Shown: positions 37,480 to 45,387 of the stretch, piece after piece
Layout: every line of letters starts with the position of its first letter
How positions within the stretch are numbered: position 1 is the first letter of the stretch
Source of the DNA: Flavobacteriaceae bacterium
Lineage (GTDB): Bacteria > Bacteroidota > Bacteroidia > Flavobacteriales > Flavobacteriaceae
Direction of reading: 5' to 3'
NCBI GenBank assembly: GCA_020435965.1
Contig: JAGQYS010000001.1
Coordinates: forward strand, 1-64,000
Length of the DNA stretch: 64,000 nucleotides
Notes under the pieces: generated by a model
What the model saw: only the letters and a program-made list of their open reading frames with translations
Database searches by the model: none
What the model was told of the DNA's origin: nothing
Program-made: the position numbers and the translations under genes

Positions 37480-39708
37480 TTAATGTTTTATAATTAACTT
37501 TTTAACCACACTTTTTGAATTGGCAGTTATTTTTACAAAATACATTCCCGACTGCAGATGTTTTATTTCTATTAATCTTAAATTTTTAAAATTTTTTACT
37601 TTTTTACCTAAAAGGTCATAGATTTCAATGTTTTTAACATTTACGGTTTCTGGAAAGTCTAAATTTAATATCTCATTTGCAGGGTTTGGGTAAAGTGTTA
37701 TTTGCTGTTCTAAATTAAAATCAGCTACGCTTAATGTACTACAATCTTCACTAAAAGTAGCAGTTGCATCAATATTGGCCCAATAGTTTGTGCTATAAAC
37801 CGCATCATCTACCTTAACACAAACCAAATTTGGACTGTTTAAAGCATTAAAATAAGAGATTGCTGTGTTATTTCCGTTTGCAAGATTAATCCCTATTAAA
37901 TCATTATTATCTCCACAGTGAAGATCTAATAGATTTGGGTTGTTTGAGAGATTTAATTGCCCTATTGAATTATAACTACAATTAATTATTTCTAACGCTA
38001 TTAAACCATTAACATTTAAACTTGATAAATTGTTATTATTAACAATTAATTGTTCAATAAGAGTATTTGATGATACGTTTAAACCATTTAATAAATTTCC
38101 TGAAAGACCTAAAATTTCAAGTAATGAATTGTTACTAATATCTATACTTGTTAATAAATTTTCACCAAGATATAAATGGGTTAATGCAGGATTTTGACTT
38201 AAATCCACAAATGTTAGTTGATTATTTATCAAATTGATATAAGTTAGGTTTACATTTTGACTAAAATCTGCTGTACCAATGGTATTGTTAGATGCAAGAA
38301 ACACCTCTAAAGCGTTGAAAGCTTCAATGCCTGTTAAATCTGAAATATTTTTATTAGCAACAAGTAATGAAGTAACAGTTACAATATTGGCTGTTGGCAC
38401 ATAATCATCTAAAACAGTATCGTATCCCAAATCTATAAGTGCAAGTTCAAAATTGTCGTCGGGTACGTAAGTCTCGCCATAATGGCAATTATCGCTAAAA
38501 TTGGCTTGGGCATCTATATTAGTCCAGTTTGTGTTACTATATACCGCATCATCAACTTCAATGCAGACTAAGTTTGGATTCCCATTAGCTGTAAAATTAG
38601 TTAAGGCTGTGTTATTGCCATTTTTGACATTTAAACTGGTTAATTGATTTGTTGAACAATACAGCGCTTCAAGTTGTGTGTTTAGACTAGCGTTTAAAGT
38701 TTCCAACATATTATCGTTACAATTAAGCGTTTTTAACAACGTATTACTGGTTAAATCTATATTTGTTAATTGATTAGAACTGCAGACCAATAAAGTTAAG
38801 TTTGTATTTTCGGAAACATCTAAAACACTCAAGTTATTACCGTTAACATAAAGGAATTGAAGAGCTTCAAAATCTTCTAAACCGACAACGCTATTTATGC
38901 CCAAATTTTGCATGTTAAGTGCTATAACTGTATTGATATTGGAGGTTAACACGTAATCATCTAAAGCAGAATCGTGTCCCAAATCTATAAGAACTTGCTC
39001 AAAAACATCATCAGGCACATAGGTATTGAGTTGTGATAAGCAGTTGTTAAATGAGAAACTGGTTTGAGGGTCTATATTGGTCCAGTTTGCGTTGGAGTAT
39101 GCCACATCGTCAACCAATATGCAAAGCAATCCAGGGTTATCTGTGGCATCAAAAGAAACAATATCTGTATTATTCCCATTTTTTAAGGCTAATCCGCCTA
39201 AATTATTATTCTTTACGCTTAATACAATGAGTTGAGTATTTGGGTTTAGGTTTAATAATGTTAACTCATTGCCCTCTAAATTCAACACTTGCAAAAGTGT
39301 GTTTTGTGAAATATCGATATCGGTCAACGCATTAAAACGCGCATCTAAATACCAAAGTGGAGCGTTGACAGACAAATCTAAATTTGTAAGGTTATTATTT
39401 GGGCAGGACAATTCTGCCAATGCGGTGTTCTGAGATAAATCTACGCTTGTTAAATTGTTATTGTCAAAATATAATATTTCCAAGGCCGCAAAATCTTCAA
39501 TACCATCTAAATTAGATATGTTTTTATTTTGAACATCTAATGAGGTTATAGCATCAATGTTTGCAGTTAGCACTTCGCCATCCAGTAAGCCATCGTAACC
39601 TAAATCAATTAGTGCTTGCTCGAAATTTGGGTCTGGAATAAAGGTTGTTTGTGCTAATATTGGTTTTGCAAAACACAAAAACATTACAAGTAGTGTAATT
39701 TTTTTCAT
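37480..39708 (-). CDS. Secreted leucine-rich-repeat protein with T9SS sorting domain
   Basis: 742 residues from the ATG at 39708, which begins a clean signal peptide (ITLLVMFLCFAKPILAQ). The mature protein holds three tandem modules starting near residues 21, 229 and 413. Each opens with a helical cap of the form YVPDDxFExxLIDLGxD, runs through 22-residue leucine-rich repeats (LTSVDLSQNTALAELSCPNN and similar), and closes with CIxVDDAxYSNTNWTNID. A type A sorting domain (ITLYPNPANEILNLDF to VVKKLIIKH) ends the chain. It is probably a cell-surface protein-binding or adhesion factor. It follows the kinase-regulator pair by 149 nt and may be their target. Confidence 0.88.
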   Translation of the reverse strand: MKKITLLVMFLCFAKPILAQTTFIPDPNFEQALIDLGYDGLLDGEVLTANIDAITSLDVQNKNISNLDGIEDFAALEILYFDNNNLTSVDLSQNTALAELSCPNNNLTNLDLSVNAPLWYLDARFNALTDIDISQNTLLQVLNLEGNELTLLNLNPNTQLIVLSVKNNNLGGLALKNGNNTDIVSFDATDNPGLLCILVDDVAYSNANWTNIDPQTSFSFNNCLSQLNTYVPDDVFEQVLIDLGHDSALDDYVLTSNINTVIALNMQNLGINSVVGLEDFEALQFLYVNGNNLSVLDVSENTNLTLLVCSSNQLTNIDLTSNTLLKTLNCNDNMLETLNASLNTQLEALYCSTNQLTSLNVKNGNNTALTNFTANGNPNLVCIEVDDAVYSNTNWTNIDAQANFSDNCHYGETYVPDDNFELALIDLGYDTVLDDYVPTANIVTVTSLLVANKNISDLTGIEAFNALEVFLASNNTIGTADFSQNVNLTYINLINNQLTFVDLSQNPALTHLYLGENLLTSIDISNNSLLEILGLSGNLLNGLNVSSNTLIEQLIVNNNNLSSLNVNGLIALEIINCSYNSIGQLNLSNNPNLLDLHCGDNNDLIGINLANGNNTAISYFNALNSPNLVCVKVDDAVYSTNYWANIDATATFSEDCSTLSVADFNLEQQITLYPNPANEILNLDFPETVNVKNIEIYDLLGKKVKNFKNLRLIEIKHLQSGMYFVKITANSKSVVKKLIIKH

Positions 39709-39857
39709 ATAACTAAATTTTACGTTTTTCTTGAATTTACTTTTTGGAAAAAACCCTTTAAAAACCAAGATAAGCAACAATGCCCTTTAGTTATTGGAAT
39801 TTATGGTGAACTGCCGTTTTTATTTAGTGAATGTGCCGTTTTTTAGGGTGAATAAAA

Positions 39858-40589
39858 CTACAATAAGTTTAGAGTGGTCATTAATGCCTCTTTATGCGAC
39901 TTGCTTACGGAAATTTTATGTTTTTGAATGTAAACATAACCCTCTTGAATGGAATCTATTTTTGAAAAATTAATTATGTACGAACGGTGTACTCTTAAAA
40001 ATTTTGATTTGGGCAGTTTTTGTTCTACACTTTTTAATGAATGGCTTATTAAGTGTTTTTTCGTGATTGTATGTACATAACAATAATTGTCGTAAGCTTC
40101 AAAATACAAAATATCGTTTTTATTGATTTTTAAAAATTCGCCTTTGTACTTAATAAAAAAAGAATCACTTTCTTGTTCTAAAGAGAGATTGGTATTGCTT
40201 AAGTAATGCTTATACAAAGCCAATTCTATATTTGCAATTAGTGTGTTTTCATTAAATGGTTTTACTATAAAACCAGAAGAATTGGTTTCATTTACACGTT
40301 TTAATGTGTCTTCGTCCGAAAGGGAGGTTAAAAATATAAATGGAATATTGTGCTTTGCTCTAATTCTGTTCGCTAAATCCACACCATCCAATTCGCCTTC
40401 CAATATAATGTCCAACAAAACAAGATTTGGCTGAAGTTGGTCTATATCAAAAATAGCTTCTTGGGCATTATCGCTGGTGCCACAAACTTGAAAACCACCT
40501 TCTTCAACCAAAATTTTAATGGTTTCCAAAATAAGCGGTTCATCTTCAACGATGTAAATCTTTAAAGTATTTTTATTATAATTTGTCAT
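39858..40589 (-). CDS. LytTR-family response regulator
   Basis: 243 residues from the ATG at 40589 (a TTG three codons earlier is less likely). The receiver domain has IVEDEP and the phosphoacceptor D60 in LVLLDIILEGE, then a LytTR DNA-binding domain from about 140 (LYFEAYDNYCYVHTITKK, FLRVHRSYIINFSKID). It overlaps the end of the TPR kinase gene by 14 nt, so the two are translated together as a two-component system. LytTR regulators often control secreted or surface products, which fits the leucine-rich-repeat protein downstream. Confidence 0.9.
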   Translation of the reverse strand: MTNYNKNTLKIYIVEDEPLILETIKILVEEGGFQVCGTSDNAQEAIFDIDQLQPNLVLLDIILEGELDGVDLANRIRAKHNIPFIFLTSLSDEDTLKRVNETNSSGFIVKPFNENTLIANIELALYKHYLSNTNLSLEQESDSFFIKYKGEFLKINKNDILYFEAYDNYCYVHTITKKHLISHSLKSVEQKLPKSKFLRVHRSYIINFSKIDSIQEGYVYIQKHKISVSKSHKEALMTTLNLL

Positions 40590-42360
40590 ATTTTTCAATG
40601 TGTAAAATGACTTCGGTTCCTTGTGCTTTATCGGAGTTAATTACCACGTTTGCCTTTAATTTTTTTGATAAAGAGTCTACTAACTTTAATCCTAACGACT
40701 CCTGTTTTTTATTGGTTTTCATACCGCTTCCATTATCCTTTACTTTTAAAACCAGTCTGTTGTTTTCCTCTTTAAAAAAGACATCTAATAGATTTTCAGA
40801 GCTTTTAGTTTTAAACGCATGCTTTAATACATTTGTAATTAACTCGTTTAAAATAAGCCCAATAAGCGTTATGGTTTCTATGCCTAAAAGAATGGACTGA
40901 ATGTCTGTTTTATATTTTGCATTATTTGATTTGTTGGTATGGCTGTTAAAAACTTCAGCTATTAAATCTTCAAAATAAGCCTTGGTATCCACACCTGCCA
41001 ATTGTTGCTCACTATACAGTTTTTGATGTATGATGGCCATGGAGCGCACTCTGCTTTGTGCATCTGACATCGCTTTTTTGGCTTCTTTATCTGTGATTGT
41101 TCTGGATTGCAAAAACAATAAAGATGATACCATTTGCAAGCTGTTTTTTACTCTGTGGTGCGTTTCTTTTAGCAGTATGTTTTTATCTTCAAGTGTGGCT
41201 TCCAATAACTCTTTTTGGTTGGCAAGTAGCGCTCTTCTTTTTTTGCTTCTATAAAGAAAAAAGCCAATTAAAACCGTAATTAAAACTCCAAAAGATGCAA
41301 TAATTAAATAGATTCGGGATTGTTGTTTTTCTTTTTCGGCTTCAAGGGCAAATAGTTTTAATTGTGCATCTATTTTCTCGGTTTCAAACCTTGCCAAGGC
41401 GTCAGCCATATTTTTGTCCTGTTGTGCAGAAAGTACAGAATCCTTTAATTTTTGTGATTCTAAAGAAAGCTTATAAGCGTCTTTAAATTTTTTATTTTTT
41501 GCATAATATTCTGCAAGGGCATTATAAGATTCCAATAACTGCTCATGATGATTAATTTCTTTTGAAATTTCTATGCCTTCTAAAAGATGCTCTTTTGCCG
41601 ATGACATCTTACCTTTTTCTGCAAGAGCCATACCAATACCTGTTTGTGATACTGCGTAAAGCAATGGTATTTGTTCCCTTTTTACAAAATTCTTTGCTTG
41701 CTTGTAGTTAAAGATAGCTTGCTGAAATTCTTTTTCATTAATTTTTAAGTTGCCGTAATTTAAATAGGCTATTCCTAAATTAACAGAGTCTTTTGTTTGT
41801 GCATAATAATTTATGGCTTTAGAAAGCATGAAATCTGCTTTATCATAAATCTTGTTTTCGGTATACAACAAAGAAAGGTTGTTCCATAAATGTGCGATTG
41901 TAGTTTGTTCACCTATTTTTTCAGATATTTCTAAGGCGCTTAAATAATATTTTTCCGTGTTTTCAAAGTCTTTTCTAATTTTATAACATGCTCCTAAATT
42001 ATTGTAAACATCGGCTAAATCAGAATAATGTTCACTGCCTTCTAAAATCCGAACAGCTTTAAAATAATAGTCAATAGCCAGATCATGTTCTCCTTTTAGG
42101 TAATTGGCAATACCATAATAGTTAAATGCTCGGGCTTTAAACAGTGTAGATTTTTCCAAAGACGCAATAGAATCATATAATATTGCGTAGGTGTTTATGG
42201 ATTTCTCATCTGAAAACCATTTCTTTTTTATTTGGGTGTATAATAATTCAAGTTTTTCTTCATTTGTGGACAACTTTGACAGTTGTGGCAAAACAGCATC
42301 TGCTTGGGAATACCCAAAATTACTAATGAAAAGTAAAACTATGAAAAATTGGAGTCTCAA
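40576..42360 (-). CDS. TPR-containing HisKA_2-type sensor histidine kinase
   Basis: 594 residues starting at TTG (42360); upstream in-frame codons reach a stop without another start. After a signal peptide (LQFFIVLLFISNFGYSQ) come about six tetratricopeptide repeats (about 70-320, for example ARAFNYYGIANYLKGEHDLA), a coiled segment, one membrane helix (about 352-371, IYLIIASFGVLITVLIGFF), and a HisKA_2 kinase core with ETHHRVKNSLQMVSSLLFLQ (H401/H402). LNELITNVLKHAF is the N box and VKDNGSGM the G1 box. The TPR part probably senses a periplasmic partner. It lies 38 nt after prmC and overlaps its regulator. Confidence 0.9.
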   Translation of the reverse strand: MRLQFFIVLLFISNFGYSQADAVLPQLSKLSTNEEKLELLYTQIKKKWFSDEKSINTYAILYDSIASLEKSTLFKARAFNYYGIANYLKGEHDLAIDYYFKAVRILEGSEHYSDLADVYNNLGACYKIRKDFENTEKYYLSALEISEKIGEQTTIAHLWNNLSLLYTENKIYDKADFMLSKAINYYAQTKDSVNLGIAYLNYGNLKINEKEFQQAIFNYKQAKNFVKREQIPLLYAVSQTGIGMALAEKGKMSSAKEHLLEGIEISKEINHHEQLLESYNALAEYYAKNKKFKDAYKLSLESQKLKDSVLSAQQDKNMADALARFETEKIDAQLKLFALEAEKEKQQSRIYLIIASFGVLITVLIGFFLYRSKKRRALLANQKELLEATLEDKNILLKETHHRVKNSLQMVSSLLFLQSRTITDKEAKKAMSDAQSRVRSMAIIHQKLYSEQQLAGVDTKAYFEDLIAEVFNSHTNKSNNAKYKTDIQSILLGIETITLIGLILNELITNVLKHAFKTKSSENLLDVFFKEENNRLVLKVKDNGSGMKTNKKQESLGLKLVDSLSKKLKANVVINSDKAQGTEVILHIEKYDKL

Positions 42361-42398
42361 ATGAACATGGCATTAAAAATAATGCTAAAATTAATAAT

Positions 42399-43280
42399 TT
42401 ATAATGAGTTGCTTTTAATACCTTTAATCATTCTATCTTTACCAAAGATATCTTTTTTTAGCTCAATGTCATTAAAACTATTGTTGGCTAACAGCTCTTT
42501 AATATGCGTTCCCAAATTCTCATTAATTTCAAAATACAGATAACCATTTGGTTTTAAAACACTTGATGAAAGCTCAGTGATTTTTCTATAAAACAACAAG
42601 GCATCATCATCTTCTACAAACAAAGCCAAATGAGGTTCTTGATCTAACACATTGGCACTCATCATTTCTTTTTCCAGTTCTCGAACATAAGGCGGATTGG
42701 AAACAATAATGTCAAATTTCTGAGATGCTGAAACAAGTTCAGCATGACAAAGGTTTAAAATGTTACCTTGTACAAACTCAACTTCAACATTGTTTTTAAG
42801 AGCATTTTCTTTAGCGGTTTTCAAAGCCTTTTCCGAAACATCTAAAGCATATACTTTTGCATTTGGCAAGTTTTTGGCCAAAGCAATGGCAATGCAACCG
42901 CTTCCTGTGCCTATGTCTAAAATATTAAGTTCAGATTCTTCGCTTTGCTTAGAATGACAATCGATAATCCATTGTACCAACTCTTCGGTTTCTGGTCTGG
43001 GAATCAACACTGAAGGGTTTACTTTAAAAGGCAATCCATAAAACTCGGTTTCGCCTATAATGTATTGAATTGGTTCATAGTTTTTAAGTTTGGTTATTGC
43101 TTTTTGAAATTTATCGTATTTTTTCCCTGATACAACCGCATATAAATTCTGTGAAATATCAATCCGTTTCATGTTAAGAATTTGTTCAGAAAGCATATTA
43201 AAAAACGATTCGATTTCGGTATCTGGATAATATCCTAAAAGTTCGTCTTTAAAGTATGTCCGCAGAGATTTTAATATCAT
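42399..43280 (-). CDS. prmC: Peptide chain release factor N5-glutamine methyltransferase
   Basis: Methylates the GGQ glutamine of release factors RF1 and RF2. 293 residues from the ATG at 43280, which shares an ATGA with the stop of the upstream GNAT gene; a longer start would overlap that gene further. Motif I is LDIGTGSGCIAIALAKN and the catalytic motif is SNPPYVRELEKE. Two segments do not belong to the family: CHSKQSEES at 108-116 and CHAELVSAS at 178-186. Both are translations of a dispersed genomic repeat inserted in frame. The last codons lie inside the 39-bp repeat that bounds the downstream island. Confidence 0.93.
   Translation of the reverse strand: MILKSLRTYFKDELLGYYPDTEIESFFNMLSEQILNMKRIDISQNLYAVVSGKKYDKFQKAITKLKNYEPIQYIIGETEFYGLPFKVNPSVLIPRPETEELVQWIIDCHSKQSEESELNILDIGTGSGCIAIALAKNLPNAKVYALDVSEKALKTAKENALKNNVEVEFVQGNILNLCHAELVSASQKFDIIVSNPPYVRELEKEMMSANVLDQEPHLALFVEDDDALLFYRKITELSSSVLKPNGYLYFEINENLGTHIKELLANNSFNDIELKKDIFGKDRMIKGIKSNSL
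42422..42460 (-). repeat. 39-bp direct repeat, right copy (prmC 3' end)
   Basis: Identical to 37136-37174 and part of the coding sequence of prmC (LKKDIFGKDRMIK). Marks the right boundary of the putative island. Confidence 0.85.
42722..42749 (-). repeat. In-frame palindromic repeat inside prmC (HAELVSAS copy)
   Basis: TGCTGAA (42726-42732) and TTCAGCA (42738-42744) form a perfect 7-bp hairpin around ACAAG, followed by TGACA. On the coding strand it reads TGTCATGCTGAAC..., the same opening as the intergenic units, and encodes CHAELVSAS in a loop just before the NPPY segment. It adds about nine residues without a frameshift. Confidence 0.8.
42933..42959 (-). repeat. In-frame palindromic repeat inside prmC (CHSKQSEES copy)
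   Basis: On the coding strand it reads TGTCATTCTAAGCAAAGCGA then AGAATCT, which matches the TGTCATTxCGAxxAAGCGAAGGAAT arm of the intergenic units. It encodes CHSKQSEES in the linker between the N-terminal helical domain and the SAM-binding motif I. Confidence 0.8.
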
Positions 43281-43756
43281 ATGAGTTCCTTTAACATATA
43301 AACACCACAAATGGTATGTCCTGTTTTTCCTAGTGGTTTTTTCAAATGCTTAAAACCATTCCTTTCGTACAATTTAATGGCAGATTTTAACTGAGAAGCA
43401 GATTCTAGATAACAATATTTATAACCAAACTCTTTGGCAGCTTTCATACACAAATCAAAAACTTTCTTTCCAAATCCTTTACCACGTGCTTCAGGATGGA
43501 AATACATTTTTTGTAATTCGCAAGTATCACTGCCAGCACCTTGTAACTGCTTAACACCTCCTCCACCAAATACGTTTCCATTGTCCTCAATTACATAATA
43601 AATAGCCCTTTTTCCTTGAAATCCTTGAAACATTAGTTTTACATCATCATCTTCAAGTGACGATCCAGCAGTTGGCAAATCAAACTCCTTAAAGCAATTG
43701 GTCATAATTGTTTCTATAGACTTATTGTCATCAGGTATAATTTCTCTAATAACCAT
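43277..43756 (-). CDS. GNAT-family N-acetyltransferase
   Basis: 159 residues. IREIIPDDNKSIETIM opens the fold, and the acetyl-CoA motif is HPEARGKGFGKKVFDLCM, followed by YLESASQLKSAIKLYERNGF. The acceptor substrate is unknown. Its stop codon overlaps the prmC ATG, so they are translationally coupled; whether it modifies a translation factor is speculation. Confidence 0.88.
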   Translation of the reverse strand: MVIREIIPDDNKSIETIMTNCFKEFDLPTAGSSLEDDDVKLMFQGFQGKRAIYYVIEDNGNVFGGGGVKQLQGAGSDTCELQKMYFHPEARGKGFGKKVFDLCMKAAKEFGYKYCYLESASQLKSAIKLYERNGFKHLKKPLGKTGHTICGVYMLKELI

Positions 43757-43781
43757 GTTATAATTACTGATTATTTAATCC

Positions 43782-43789
43782 TATTTTTG
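43782..43789 (+). promoter_or_regulatory. -7 promoter box of ribD
   Basis: TATTTTTG matches TAnnTTTG exactly and ends four nt before the GTG start at 43794, so the mRNA would begin at or next to the start codon. No -33 box at the usual spacing and no FMN-riboswitch-like leader is possible in this space. Confidence 0.45.
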
Positions 43790-43793
43790 TGAC

Positions 43794-44777
43794 GTGAAGA
43801 TACACGAAAAATACATAAAACGCTGTATAGAAATAGCCAAAAATGGATTAGGCTCAACTGCACCAAACCCAATGGTTGGTTGTGTGATTGTTCTCAATAA
43901 AAAAATTATTGGTGAAGGTTTTACAAGTCCTTATGGTGGTGCTCATGCCGAAGTAAATGCTATTAATTCGGTAAGTGACACATCTCTTTTAAAAAAGGCG
44001 ACTCTTTATGTAACGCTTGAACCTTGTTCGCATTTTGGAAAAACACCTCCTTGTGCAGACCTAATTATAAAACATAACATCCCTAAAGTTGTAATAGGCA
44101 CAATGGACACACACAGTAAAGTAGCTGGCCAAGGTATTACTAGATTAGAAAAAGCTGGTTGCCATGTTACTGTTGGTGTTTTAGAAAATGAATGCAAGCA
44201 GCATCACAAACGCTTTTTTAGCTTTCACAATAAAAAGCGTCCTTACATTATATTAAAATGGGCTCAAACTACTGGTGGTTTCATCGCTCCAATACATAAA
44301 AAAGAAAAAAATCCGGTTTGGATCACCAATAAATACTCTAGGCAATTAGTACACAAATGGCGAGCAGAGGAACAAGCTATTCTGGTTGGCACGAATACGG
44401 TTTTAGAGGATAACCCAAGTTTAACGACACGTGATTGGAAAGGCAAACATCCTGTCAGGATTGTTTTGGACAAAAATGAAAGTTTGACTAAAGATTTTAA
44501 TGTTTTTGACAATAAAGCCGACACCATGCTTGTTAAAGAAACTTCAGCCGAGGCTATTTGTGATACACTACATAAAGCTAACATCACTTCAGTGATTATA
44601 GAAGGTGGTGCCAAAACGCTACAGCTTTTTATTGATTCAGGGCTTTGGGATGAGGCTAGGGTGTTTACAGGAAAAAGCAACTTTAACGATGGTGTTAAAG
44701 CACCAAAATTTTCAGGGCTGTTGGTTTCAAAAGAACAAATAATGGACGATACTTTAAAAATATATGTCAATAGTTAA
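43794..44777 (+). CDS. ribD: Bifunctional riboflavin deaminase / pyrimidine reductase
   Basis: Performs the second and third steps of riboflavin synthesis. The 327 residues start at GTG. The deaminase domain (about 1-145) has the zinc and catalytic motifs GAHAEVNAI and PCSHFGKTPPCADLI. The reductase domain follows with LKWAQTTGGFIA, VGTNTVLEDNPSLTTR and VIIEGGAKTLQLFI. It overlaps the HAD phosphatase gene by 14 nt. A HAD phosphatase directly after ribD could be the missing dephosphorylation enzyme of the pathway, but this is inference. Confidence 0.95.
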   Translation: MKIHEKYIKRCIEIAKNGLGSTAPNPMVGCVIVLNKKIIGEGFTSPYGGAHAEVNAINSVSDTSLLKKATLYVTLEPCSHFGKTPPCADLIIKHNIPKVVIGTMDTHSKVAGQGITRLEKAGCHVTVGVLENECKQHHKRFFSFHNKKRPYIILKWAQTTGGFIAPIHKKEKNPVWITNKYSRQLVHKWRAEEQAILVGTNTVLEDNPSLTTRDWKGKHPVRIVLDKNESLTKDFNVFDNKADTMLVKETSAEAICDTLHKANITSVIIEGGAKTLQLFIDSGLWDEARVFTGKSNFNDGVKAPKFSGLLVSKEQIMDDTLKIYVNS

Positions 44778-45387
44778 AACCATTATTTTCGATTTTGGCG
44801 ATGTGTTTATCAATCTTGATAAGCCAGCAATTAAAAGAGAACTATTTAAATTGGGTGTTCCAGAAACGATAAGCCTTGACATGTATCACATAGCTTCAGA
44901 ATATGAGAAAGGTCTTATTTCAACAGAATCATTTGTTTTTCATTTCAATGAGAAATTTCCGAACATAGCATCTCAAGATTTCATCAAAGCATGGAATAGT
45001 ATTATTTTAGATTTCCCTGAGCATCGCCTGGAGTTTATTGAAACTTTATCTAAAACAAACAAGTATCAACTTATTCTCTTGAGCAACACCAACGATTTGC
45101 ATATTGAACAGGTTATCGAGAACATGAGTTTGCCACGCTATGAACGATTTAAAAATTGCTTTAACAAATTTTATTTATCACAAGAAATTCATTTAAGTAA
45201 ACCAAGTTCTTCTATTTATGAGTTTGTATTACATGAAAACAACCTTCAACCAGAGGAGTGTTTGTTTATTGATGATGTGAAAGAAAACACAGAAGCTGCT
45301 GCTAAACTTGGAATCAACACTTGGAATTTAACTCCAGGAAAAGAAGATATTACACAGTTATTCACCATTAAGAACAACTTATTATGA
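44764..45387 (+). CDS. HAD-family hydrolase (YihX-like)
   Basis: 207 residues. The four HAD motifs are visible: IIFDFGDVF (nucleophile aspartate at the first D), LLSNTND, the lysine in LSKPSSSIY and LFIDDVKENTEAAAKLG. The cap is the small helical type. It overlaps ribD upstream by 14 nt and the transporter downstream by four, so it is the middle gene of an operon. A phosphatase acting on a riboflavin intermediate is plausible from context; sugar-phosphate phosphatase activity as in YihX is the alternative. Confidence 0.88.
   Translation: MSIVKTIIFDFGDVFINLDKPAIKRELFKLGVPETISLDMYHIASEYEKGLISTESFVFHFNEKFPNIASQDFIKAWNSIILDFPEHRLEFIETLSKTNKYQLILLSNTNDLHIEQVIENMSLPRYERFKNCFNKFYLSQEIHLSKPSSSIYEFVLHENNLQPEECLFIDDVKENTEAAAKLGINTWNLTPGKEDITQLFTIKNNLL

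Larger units (their letters stand above)
37136..42460 (-). mobile_element. Putative small genomic island integrated at the 3' end of prmC
   Basis: Bounded by two 39-bp direct repeats, one being the end of the intact prmC gene and the other an orphan prmC tail. In between lie three accessory genes: a leucine-rich-repeat secreted protein, a LytTR regulator and a TPR histidine kinase. Integration that rebuilds the end of a housekeeping gene is typical of site-specific recombinases, but no integrase gene is present, so this would be a decayed or trans-mobilised element. Duplication followed by divergence of prmC is the alternative. Confidence 0.5.

Noticed and set aside
42722..42749. HAELVSAS as a functional PrmC motif
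   Set aside because: The DNA is a perfect palindrome of the dispersed repeat family and the peptide is absent from the PrmC core as I know it; it is best read as an insertion.
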